64,000 nt of DNA from Actinoplanes oblitus (GTDB lineage: Bacteria; Actinomycetota; Actinomycetes; Mycobacteriales; Micromonosporaceae). Positions 7,570-14,986 of the stretch are shown here, one piece after another. The DNA lies in NCBI RefSeq assembly GCF_030252345.1, contig NZ_CP126980.1, positions 2,185,501 through 2,249,500 of the forward strand, written 5' to 3'. Below the pieces are notes generated by a model that worked only from the letters and a program-made list of their open reading frames with translations, ran no database searches and was not told where the DNA came from. Position 1 is the first letter of the stretch. Every line of letters starts with the position of its first letter. A program made the translations under genes and the position numbers.

Positions 7570-10167
7570 GTGACCATCGCCCAGATCACTGACTCACCCG
7601 ACATATCCGGTTCCCTACTGGCCTCGAAGTTCGCGGTGCCGGCCGCCCCGCCGTTCATGGTGGCGCGGCCGGCTCTGCTGGACCGGGTGAGTGAGGGCGT
7701 ACGCGGCCCGGTCACCCTGGTCACCGGGCTGGCCGGCAGCGGCAAGACCCAACTGCTCGCCTCCTGGGTGCGGTCCCGCGCGGTGGACTGGCCGATCGCC
7801 TGGGTCACCTGTGAGAACGGCGACGAGCCGGCGGCCACCTTCTGGTCGTACGTGCTGGAGGGCCTGCGCCGGGCCGGCGTGCCGGCCCCGGAGCCGGCGG
7901 TGCCCGGTGCGGCCGCCGGCCGGCCGGTGCTGGCCCGGCTGGCCGCGGTGATCGACGAACAGCCGACCCCGGTGGTGCTGGTGCTCGACGGCGCCGCGCA
8001 GCTCCCCGGCCGGGAGTGGTCCGACGGACTGGAGTTCCTGCTGGCCCACGCCCGTGGCCTGCGGGTCGTGCTGGCCGGGCGGTGGGACCCGCCGCTGCCG
8101 CTGTACCGCTACCGGCTGGGCGGGCAGCTGCGCGAGGTGCGTACCGCCGACCTGGCGTTCACCGCCGACGAGGCGGCCCGGCTGATGGAGCTGCACGGGG
8201 TACCGGTGACCGGGACCGATCTCGCCGCGCTGCTGGAGCACACCGAGGGCTGGGCCGCCGGGATCCGGCTCTGCGCCTGCGCGATGCAGGGCAGCGCGGA
8301 CGTCACCCGGATGGTCACCGCGATCTCCGGCGACGAGTCGACGATCGCCGAGTACTTCATCGGTGAGGTGCTGCGCACCCAGTCGCCGGCCATGCGCCGG
8401 TTCCTGCTGGAGACCAGCATCCTCGACACGTTCTCCGCCGAGCTGGCCGCCACGGTCACCGCGCGGCCCGACGCGGCCCGCCTGCTGGCCGTGCTGACCA
8501 GGGAGAACGCCTTCATCCAGCCGGTCGGCGAGGGTGCCGAGCTCTACCGTTACCACAGGTTGTTCGCCGAGCTGCTGCGTGCCCAGCTGTCCTGGGTGGA
8601 ACCCGAGCAGGTGGTGGTGCTGCACCAGCGGGCCGCCCGCTGGCTGGCCCAGCACGGCCGGCTCACCGACGCGGTGGGTCACGCCGTCGTGGCCGGCGAC
8701 TGGGGGACCGCCGCGGCCATGGTGATCGAGGACTTCGCGATCGGCCGGCTGGTCGTCGAGGGCAGCTCCGGCCGGCTCGGCGGGCTGCTGGCCGGCCTGC
8801 CCGAGCACCTGGACCTGCCCGAGGTGGTGCTGGTCCGGTCCGCGCTGGCTTGGGGGGACGGCCGCCCGGGCGAGGCCCGTGAGCTGTTCGCGCTGGCCGG
8901 CAACCTGCTGGCGATCCAGGGCAGCGACTGCGACGACGGGGTCACCCTGGCCTGCTTCCTGATGCGGTTGCTGCTGCTGGCCGGTGGCCCGGAACCGGAA
9001 CAGGTGGACGAGCTGGTGCCGGTGGCGAACGCGTTCCTGGCGGTGGCCCCGGCCCGCCGGCTGGTCCGGCGGCCCGAGCTGCGGGCGGTGCTGCTGGCCG
9101 CCGAGGGCGCGGCGCGCAGCGCGTGCGGCGACGTGAGCCGGGCGGTGGCGGTGCTGGCCGAGGCCGCGGCGGCGACCCCGGCCGGGTGCGAGAGCCTCAA
9201 GGTGGACTGCCTGCGGGCGGTGGCGGTGCTGGAGGCGTACCGGGGGCGGCTGGGCCGGGCGGAGACCGCGGCACGACACGCGGGCGAGCTGGCCGGACAG
9301 TGCGGGCTGGACCGGGACCACCGGACGGCCGCCGCCGAGGTGGTGCTCGCCTGGGTGGCCCTGGAGCGGTACGACATCGAGGCCGCCGACCGGCACCTGC
9401 GCGCCGCGCAGCCCGGCGACGATCCGCTGGCGGTCGCCGCGCACGCCGTGGTCAGGTCCCGCCGCCTGCAGGTCCGGGGCGAGCTGCGGGGCGCGCTGAA
9501 CGCGCTGACCCCGGTGCCGGGCGCGCCGCCCTGGCTGCGCCGGGAGATCGACCTGGGCCGGGCCCGGCTGCTGATCGGCGCCGGCCGGCTGGACGACGCG
9601 GCGGTGCTCCTCGACGGCCACCCGCATCCGCGTACCGCCGACGTGGCAGTGGTGGAGGCCGGGCTCGCGCTGGCTCGCGGCGACACGTCGCGGGCGCACG
9701 AGGTGGCCCGGACGGTCGCCGACGCCGCAGGGGTGGCGGCGCCGGTGGCCCTGGACGCCTGGCTGCTGCTGGCCATGCTGGCGGCCGGCGCCGACGACGC
9801 GGCCGGTGCCCGGGAGGCGCTGCGCCGGGCCCTGCGGGTGGCCGGACCGGAGAACGTCCGCCGCCCGGTCCACCAGGTCTGGGGCGCGCTGCGGCGGGTG
9901 CTGCGCGACGACGAGAAACTGGCGGCGCTGGGCGGCCCGGCGGCCGCGCCGGCGGTCGGTGAGCCGGTGGTGGTGGAGGCGCTCAGCAAGCGGGAACTCG
10001 ACGTGCTGCGCGGGATGGCCGAGATGCTGCCCACCGAGGAGATCGCCGCCTCGATGTACGTCTCGGTGAACACCGTGAAGACGCACGTGCGCAGCATCCT
10101 GCGCAAGCTGTCCGCGTCCCGGCGCAACGAGGCGGTGCGCCGGGCCCGCGCACTGAACCTGATCTAG
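7570..10167 (+). CDS. large ATP-binding LuxR family transcriptional regulator (MalT/LAL type) 1
   Basis: An 865-residue regulator. Walker A is GLAGSGKT at residues ~53-60, and a probable Walker B is VVLVLDGA (~137). The central region carries the winged-helix and MalT-like segments (LLETSILDTFSAELAATV, then YRYHRLFAELLRAQL), followed by Ala/Leu-rich TPR-like helices (~390-770). The last ~60 residues are a LuxR HTH (SKRELDVLRGMAEMLPTEEIAASMYVSVNTVKTHV). The GTG start at 7570 follows GGAGGTAGCG. Its position after the glycoside hydrolases and the MalT-like layout suggest ligand-dependent control of carbohydrate genes, but the target is an inference. It overlaps the convergent DUF7144 gene by four bases and is paralogous to the regulator at 10902. 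Confidence 0.93.
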   Translation: MTIAQITDSPDISGSLLASKFAVPAAPPFMVARPALLDRVSEGVRGPVTLVTGLAGSGKTQLLASWVRSRAVDWPIAWVTCENGDEPAATFWSYVLEGLRRAGVPAPEPAVPGAAAGRPVLARLAAVIDEQPTPVVLVLDGAAQLPGREWSDGLEFLLAHARGLRVVLAGRWDPPLPLYRYRLGGQLREVRTADLAFTADEAARLMELHGVPVTGTDLAALLEHTEGWAAGIRLCACAMQGSADVTRMVTAISGDESTIAEYFIGEVLRTQSPAMRRFLLETSILDTFSAELAATVTARPDAARLLAVLTRENAFIQPVGEGAELYRYHRLFAELLRAQLSWVEPEQVVVLHQRAARWLAQHGRLTDAVGHAVVAGDWGTAAAMVIEDFAIGRLVVEGSSGRLGGLLAGLPEHLDLPEVVLVRSALAWGDGRPGEARELFALAGNLLAIQGSDCDDGVTLACFLMRLLLLAGGPEPEQVDELVPVANAFLAVAPARRLVRRPELRAVLLAAEGAARSACGDVSRAVAVLAEAAAATPAGCESLKVDCLRAVAVLEAYRGRLGRAETAARHAGELAGQCGLDRDHRTAAAEVVLAWVALERYDIEAADRHLRAAQPGDDPLAVAAHAVVRSRRLQVRGELRGALNALTPVPGAPPWLRREIDLGRARLLIGAGRLDDAAVLLDGHPHPRTADVAVVEAGLALARGDTSRAHEVARTVADAAGVAAPVALDAWLLLAMLAAGADDAAGAREALRRALRVAGPENVRRPVHQVWGALRRVLRDDEKLAALGGPAAAPAVGEPVVVEALSKRELDVLRGMAEMLPTEEIAASMYVSVNTVKTHVRSILRKLSASRRNEAVRRARALNLI

Positions 10168-10610
10168 TCGTGCTGCCGTACCGCACCGCCGTGGGCGGCC
10201 AGCGTATAGATGATCAGCACGTCCATGCCGATCAGGATGGCGGCCCAGACCGGCTGGGCGGCGATGAACGTGAAGTGGAGCAGGGCACCGAGGAAGGCGA
10301 TCAGGATGCCGATCGCCCGGCCCCAGATCCGGCCGAGGAAGACGCCACCCGCGGCCACCAGGGAGAGCAGGCCGAGCCCGACGTGCACCCAGCCCCAGAC
10401 GGTGTAATCCATCTGGAGCAGCAGGCCGTCCGAGGTCACCAGATAGAAGTGCTCCTCGTAGAGGGCGACGAGGCCCTCGGTCAGCTGGAAGACGCCAAGG
10501 GTCAGCAGCAGGATCCCGGCGAAGACCACCATGCCGGCCCAGCCGGTGGACGGCGCGGCGGGCGCGTCCGAGCCGCTGGGTCGCTCACTTGCGTAGCTAC
10601 TGTTCGACAT
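10164..10610 (-). CDS. DUF7144 family membrane protein 1
   Basis: A 148-residue integral membrane protein with four predicted helices. A polar Ser/Ala-rich N-terminus (~1-22) leads into GWAGMVVFAGILLLTLGVFQLTEGLVAL, a periplasmic loop YEEHFYLVTSDGLLLQMDYTVWGWVHV, and two more helical hairpins ending LIIYTLAAHGG. This is the DUF7144 pattern, and the window holds two further paralogues (23480 and 28881) with the same W-G-W/VHxxLG and IIYALxxHG motifs. Function unknown; the loop between helices 1 and 2 is the most conserved part. It converges on the LuxR regulator, with its stop inside that gene's last codons, and faces away from the second LuxR gene across a 291-bp regulatory gap. Confidence 0.88.
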   Translation of the reverse strand: MSNSSYASERPSGSDAPAAPSTGWAGMVVFAGILLLTLGVFQLTEGLVALYEEHFYLVTSDGLLLQMDYTVWGWVHVGLGLLSLVAAGGVFLGRIWGRAIGILIAFLGALLHFTFIAAQPVWAAILIGMDVLIIYTLAAHGGAVRQHD

Positions 10611-10901
10611 GCACCCAGAAGACGACGCGGAGCCCGTTGCGCGCCTCGCGCGTCACGGGTGAAACTCGGTGTCGATCGTGCAACTTGCACATTGAAATGC
10701 GCGGTACGTGCAAATACGAGGGGTTGCTGGTCCTGCACCCGCTGTGATTGCGTGGGCGGGGTGGCCCGATCTGCCATGTACTGATCGTTACGGCTGAGGC
10801 CTTGGGGGCGGGGCGTACAGCGTGAAGCTTCAATCTCTCGTAACTGAGAGTGATGTCGGCGGGATGCCGGCCAGGGACGCTTTTCGGGGGTTGGGGGCGC
10901 C
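10611..10901. promoter_or_regulatory. divergent intergenic region with GTGCAA/TTGCAC operator-like repeats
   Basis: This gap separates the leftward DUF7144 gene from the rightward LuxR gene. It contains GTGCAACTTGCAC at 10678-10690, a perfect dyad around one central base, and a third half-site GTGCAA at 10708-10713. The two outer TTGCAC and GTGCAA copies form a second dyad with 17 bases between arms. It is less GC-rich than its surroundings (for example CACATTGAAATG). This looks like a binding region for a dimeric regulator controlling one or both genes; the factor is not identified. No convincing -35/-10 pair stands out. Confidence 0.5.
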
Positions 10902-13529
10902 ATGCGAGAGACAACGGGCCACGGCCCGCCCGCACACATAGCGACGACCCGGGTGGCTCGTCCGAGACTGCCGCAGGGGGTGATCTGGCGGACCCGCCTG
11001 GCCGAGGCGATGGACGCCGGCGCCCGCCGTGCGGTGACGCTGGTCTGCGCCGGGCCGGGGTGGGGCAAGACCGCCCTGGCCTCGGCCTGGGCCGGAGCGC
11101 GCTCGATCGGCGGGCCGATCGCCTGGCTCACCTGCGAGCCGGGGCACAACGACCCGTACGTGTTCTGGTCCGACCTGCTGCTGGCCCTGCGCACCAGCGG
11201 GGCGATCCGGCCGGACACCGCGGTCCCGGACCGGGGCCCGGTGCTCTCCATCGACGCCCCGGCGTTCCTGCGGCGGCTCGGCTCCGGGCTGGCCACGATG
11301 CCCGCGCCTGTCGTCGTGGTGCTCGACGACCTGCAGGAGATCCAGGATCCCCGGGTGCTGGACTCGCTGGGCGGCCTGATCCGGAACCCGCCGGAGCGGC
11401 TGCGCCTGGTGCTGCTCACCCGGGCCGAGCCCGACCTGCCGCTGCACCGGCTCCGGGCGGCCGGCGAGCTGACCGAGATCACCGGCCGCGATCTCGCCTT
11501 CCGGGTGGAGGAGGCGGGCGAACTGCTGGCCCTGCGCGGCCGCCGGATGCCCGTCGACCGGCTGGCCGAGCTGGTCCGCAACACCGAGGGGTGGGGTGCC
11601 GGGCTGCGGCTGGCGCTGGACGCGCCGCCCGGTGTCGGCCCGGACGAGGCGGCCGCCGACTACCTGGTCCGCGAGGTGCTGGCCGCGCAGCCCGCCCAGG
11701 TCCGCGAGTTCCTGCTCTGGACCAGCGTGCCGGACCGGATCTCCGGCGGCCTGGCCGAGTCGCTGACCGGCCGGCGCAACGGCGACCAGCTGCTGGCCGA
11801 CCTGGAACGGGCCAACCTGTTCCTGGAGCGGGTGGGCACCAACGGCTGGTTCCGGTACCACCGGCAGTTCCGGGCGGTGCTGCGCCGCCGGCTCACCCAG
11901 ACGCACAACGGCACGGTGTCCCGGCTGCACCTGCTCGCCGCGCAGTGGCACACCCGGGTGGGCAGCCCGCTGGCCGCGCTCAACCACGCTGCCACGGCCG
12001 GCGACTGGCAACTGGTCGCCCGGCTGGTGGTCGACTACGGGATGCCGCTGTTCGGCTCGTCCGACCGCGGTGACATCGCCGCCCTGCTGAGCCGGATCCC
12101 GGCCGAGCGGCTGACCGACAGCGCCGAGCTCGCCTTCTGCGCGGTGCTGCAGACGTACGCGCTCGGCGACCTGGCCGGGGTGGCCGGCCGGGTCGCCCAG
12201 TGCCGGGCCATGCTGGCCGGCCGCAGCGACGACGACTGCCGGGTGATCGAGCTGGCCCTGGACATCGTCGAGGGGGTCACCGTGGCCCGCTGGCGCGGTG
12301 ACATGCCGCGTCTGGTGGACACGTTCACCGGCGTGCTCGCCGAGCTGGGCCGGCTGCGCTGGGACCAGGTGCCGGCGATGCCGCAGTACCGGGCGCTCGC
12401 CCTGCTCAACAAGGGCATCGGGATGCTGTGGAGCGACCAGTTCGACCACGCCGACCGCTACCTGTGGGCGGCCGCCACCGGGGCGCGGGCGGCCGGCACG
12501 CCGTTCGTCGAGATCAGCGCGTTCGGGCACCTGGCGCTGCTCAGCGTGATCCAGGGCTCGATGGTGGAGGCCAAGGAGCACGTCGCCGCGGCGATCGGGG
12601 TGGCCCGCCGGATCGACGCCGAGGACCGGCCGTCGGCCGCCGCGGCGTACCTCGCCCAGGCGGTGATCGATCAGGAGCAGGGCCGCGAGGCGGCCGCCGA
12701 GGAGGCGCTGCGGCGCGCCCTGCACGCCGCGGGCGAGCAGCCGGAGGCGGCGCTCGCCGTGCTCACCGGCGTGGTCCGGGCCTACCTGCTGATCGACCGC
12801 GGTGAGGCGAACTCGGCGCGGGCCCTGCTCTGCGGGGTGGCCGGGGAGATCCGTCCCGGCCTGGTGGCGCCGATCCTGCACCGGATCCTGGACGTGGCGC
12901 ACAGCGAGATCGACCTGGCGCGCGGCAGGCCGAACGCGGTGCTCGACAGGTACGCCGACCGCACCGGCCTCTACCCGGCCGAGCAGCTCCGGGTCGCGCA
13001 GGCGTGGCAGGCGGCCGGCTCGCCGAACCGGGCCGAGGAACTGCTCGCCCGGATCCGGGAGGGCACCGACCGGCTCTCCGCCGTCTGCGCCTGGCTGCTC
13101 ACCGCGCTCGCCGCCGACGCGCAGGGCCGCGGGCAGCGGGCCGCCGACGCGATGGCCCGGGCGCTGGCCGGGGCCGAACCGGAGCACATCCGGCGGCCGT
13201 TCCGCCGCTTCGACGCCGACCGGGTGCTGGTGCTGGCCGAGCGGCAGCAGTGGCTGACCGAGCCGCCCGGCCCGGCCGGCGAGGGCGTTCTCGCGGAGAT
13301 CACCGGTGAGATCCCGATCGTCGGGGGCCCGGTCGCCGGGCCGCTCAGCGAGCGCGAGATCGACGTGCTGCAGTACCTGCCCACCGTGCTGACCGCCGGG
13401 GAGATCGCCGAGAACCTCGGGATCTCGGTGAACACGGTCAAGGCGCACATGCGCTCGATCTATCGCAAACTGGGCGCCGGTCGCCGCCGGGAAGCCGTGG
13501 TCACGGCTCGTCAGCTGGGACTCTTGTGA
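10902..13529 (+). CDS. large ATP-binding LuxR family transcriptional regulator (MalT/LAL type) 2
   Basis: An 875-residue regulator with the same layout as the one at 7570. Walker A is GPGWGKTA (Lys ~56), Walker B-like VVVVLDDLQEI (~140), and the conserved MalT-type segment RYHRQFRAVLRRRL lies near 325. A TPR-like helical region follows, then a C-terminal LuxR HTH (LSEREIDVLQYLPTVLTAGEIAENLGISVNTVKAHMRS). The two paralogues flank one DUF7144 gene, which suggests duplication around a shared target. The 3' end overlaps the convergent YihY gene by 29 bases. The ligand is unknown; the carbohydrate or stress role is inferred from context only. Confidence 0.93.
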   Translation: MRETTGHGPPAHIATTRVARPRLPQGVIWRTRLAEAMDAGARRAVTLVCAGPGWGKTALASAWAGARSIGGPIAWLTCEPGHNDPYVFWSDLLLALRTSGAIRPDTAVPDRGPVLSIDAPAFLRRLGSGLATMPAPVVVVLDDLQEIQDPRVLDSLGGLIRNPPERLRLVLLTRAEPDLPLHRLRAAGELTEITGRDLAFRVEEAGELLALRGRRMPVDRLAELVRNTEGWGAGLRLALDAPPGVGPDEAAADYLVREVLAAQPAQVREFLLWTSVPDRISGGLAESLTGRRNGDQLLADLERANLFLERVGTNGWFRYHRQFRAVLRRRLTQTHNGTVSRLHLLAAQWHTRVGSPLAALNHAATAGDWQLVARLVVDYGMPLFGSSDRGDIAALLSRIPAERLTDSAELAFCAVLQTYALGDLAGVAGRVAQCRAMLAGRSDDDCRVIELALDIVEGVTVARWRGDMPRLVDTFTGVLAELGRLRWDQVPAMPQYRALALLNKGIGMLWSDQFDHADRYLWAAATGARAAGTPFVEISAFGHLALLSVIQGSMVEAKEHVAAAIGVARRIDAEDRPSAAAAYLAQAVIDQEQGREAAAEEALRRALHAAGEQPEAALAVLTGVVRAYLLIDRGEANSARALLCGVAGEIRPGLVAPILHRILDVAHSEIDLARGRPNAVLDRYADRTGLYPAEQLRVAQAWQAAGSPNRAEELLARIREGTDRLSAVCAWLLTALAADAQGRGQRAADAMARALAGAEPEHIRRPFRRFDADRVLVLAERQQWLTEPPGPAGEGVLAEITGEIPIVGGPVAGPLSEREIDVLQYLPTVLTAGEIAENLGISVNTVKAHMRSIYRKLGAGRRREAVVTARQLGLL

Positions 13530-14346
13530 AGAACTCCCGGCTGACGATGCCACCGATGATCGCGGCGAGCAGCAGGCAGAAGGAGAGGACGTACAACCAG
13601 CCGATGTAGGTGAACGTCAGCCCGATCGTGCCGTACTTGTCGGTGCTGGACTTCAGCGCCCGGGGCAGGTAGATCGCCTCGCCGCCGCGTACCGCGATCA
13701 TCAGCAGGCCGAACACGACGCCGCCGGCGAGCAGCGGGCCCCGCGGGGCCCGCCCGCCGAGCAGCAGCCAGGGCAGCAGGATCGCCAGCGAGCAGTCCGC
13801 GACGAAGGAGACCAGCAACCCGGAGACGTGCGGCGCGGGCAGCAGCGACGCCAGCCAGCCCAGCACCCTGGCGAAGAGCAGGAAGACCACCAGCACCAGC
13901 ACGGTGCCGATCTGCCGGCCGGTCGCCGCGGCGCCGGCCGGCTTCTGCTCGACCGTCCACACCACCAGGTAGGAGCGGACCAGCGCCCGGCTCAGCCCGG
14001 TCGCCGACAGGATCACGATCACCGAACCGGCCAGCCCGAACGCGTTGCTGTGGCTGCCGCTGAGCGCCTCCTGCAGCAGCCGCTCGCTGTCGGCCGGCAG
14101 GTGCAGCAGCCCGGTCAGCCGCGACCGGTAATGCGGCCCGAGCACCGCCGCCAGCATGATCAATAGCGGGAAGATCGAGGTGAACGACTGCGCGGCCAGC
14201 GTCATCGACCGATCGAAGATCTGCACCCGGACCAGCTCGCCGGCGCCGTGCAGCACCAGCCGGCCGACCCGGCCACCGAGCCACAGCGCGGCACGCGGCC
14301 GCAGCCAGCGCGGGATCCGCGACTCCCATCCGGGTGGTTCCAGCAT
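13501..14346 (-). CDS. YihY/BrkB family membrane protein 1
   Basis: A 281-residue polytopic inner-membrane protein. Family features: an amphipathic N-terminus, SMTLAAQSFTSIFPLLIMLAAVLGP (~47-71), helices at ~100-125, 140-165, 175-195 and 200-220, and the C-terminal hairpin YGTIGLTFTYIGWLYVLSFCLLLAAIIGG. YihY proteins were once called ribonuclease BN; that activity is not supported and their role (possibly transport or envelope lipid) is unsettled. The ATG follows GGAGGTGAAG. The gene tail overlaps the end of the LuxR gene by 29 bases. A second YihY protein lies at 22602. Upstream lies the repeat-rich 640-bp gap. Confidence 0.85.
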   Translation of the reverse strand: MLEPPGWESRIPRWLRPRAALWLGGRVGRLVLHGAGELVRVQIFDRSMTLAAQSFTSIFPLLIMLAAVLGPHYRSRLTGLLHLPADSERLLQEALSGSHSNAFGLAGSVIVILSATGLSRALVRSYLVVWTVEQKPAGAAATGRQIGTVLVLVVFLLFARVLGWLASLLPAPHVSGLLVSFVADCSLAILLPWLLLGGRAPRGPLLAGGVVFGLLMIAVRGGEAIYLPRALKSSTDKYGTIGLTFTYIGWLYVLSFCLLLAAIIGGIVSREFFTRVPADEP

Positions 14347-14419
14347 GGCGCTTCACCTCCGCTGGGGTCACTGTCCGCGAGCCGCCGCCGGGCCACCCCA
14401 TCCCAAGGGAGTGAAAACC

Positions 14420-14435
14420 GCTTTCCGGTACGCCC
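14420..14435 (+). repeat. dispersed element copy a (GCTTTCCGGTACGCCC)
   Basis: Perfect copy of the dispersed core, preceded by TGAAAACC. The preceding CCATCCCAA also occurs before copy f at 63638. It lies between the YihY start and the 63-bp array. Other copies are at 16355, 30858, 39460, 61031 and 63638. Confidence 0.7.
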
Positions 14436-14470
14436 ACAGCACCCGCCGCCCCGTCGCCGGTCGCGAGAGG

Positions 14471-14905
14471 GCCGTCACGCCCCGCCGAGGGTTCCGGCTG
14501 GTGGTGGCGGTGGTTTCCCGGGCCGGGAGTGGGTCGTCACTCCCAGCCGGGTTGTGGGGGCTGGTGGTGGCGGTGGTTTTCCGGGTGGGGAGTGGGCCGT
14601 CACTCCCAGCCGGGTTGTGGGGGCTGGTGGTGGCGGTGGTTTTCCGGGTGGGGAGTGGGCCGTCACTCCCAGCCGGGTTGTGGGGGCTGGTGGTGGCGGT
14701 GGTTTTCCGGGTGGGGAGTGGGTCGCCAGGACCAGCCGGGTTCTGGGGGCTGGTGGTGGCGGTGGTTTCCCGGGCCGGGAGAGGGTCACCACGACCAGCC
14801 GGGTTGTGGGGGCTGGTGGTGGCGGTGGTTTCCCGGGTCGGGAGAGGACTGTGACGACCAGCCGGGGGTTCCGGCTGGTGGTGACGGTGCTGGCCGGGCT
14901 CGGGC
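14471..14905. repeat. 63-bp tandem repeat array A
   Basis: Six consecutive units begin with CTGGTGGTGGCGGTGG at 14498, 14561, 14624, 14687, 14750 and 14813, giving a 63-bp period (the last is 62), with partial units at both ends. Each unit carries an inverted repeat ACCAGCC...GGCTGGT (AGCC/GGCT core) that could form a hairpin in either strand. The inner units are nearly identical and the outer ones diverge, as expected for unequal exchange or slippage. The 63-bp length is 21 codons, so frames stay open, but the translation resembles nothing. The array at 30453 has the same period and related sequence. Confidence 0.9.
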
Positions 14906-14986
14906 GGGAGCGGCCGGGCGGTGCGGGTGGGTCGTTCATCCCGCCGGAGGGATGCTGGACCGTCGGCGGGCCGGGACGCTGGGGCG

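Larger units (their letters stand above)
14347..14986. other. gene-free, repeat-dominated divergent gap
   Basis: Between two divergent genes (YihY and the holin-phosphodiesterase fusion) lies 640 bp without a convincing gene. Long open frames exist on both strands but consist of translated 63-bp repeats with no family resemblance. The gap contains one copy of the dispersed GCTTTCCGGTACGCCC element (14420-14435) followed by the 63-bp tandem array (about 14471-14905). The promoters of both genes must lie within or beside this repeat tract. Confidence 0.7.
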
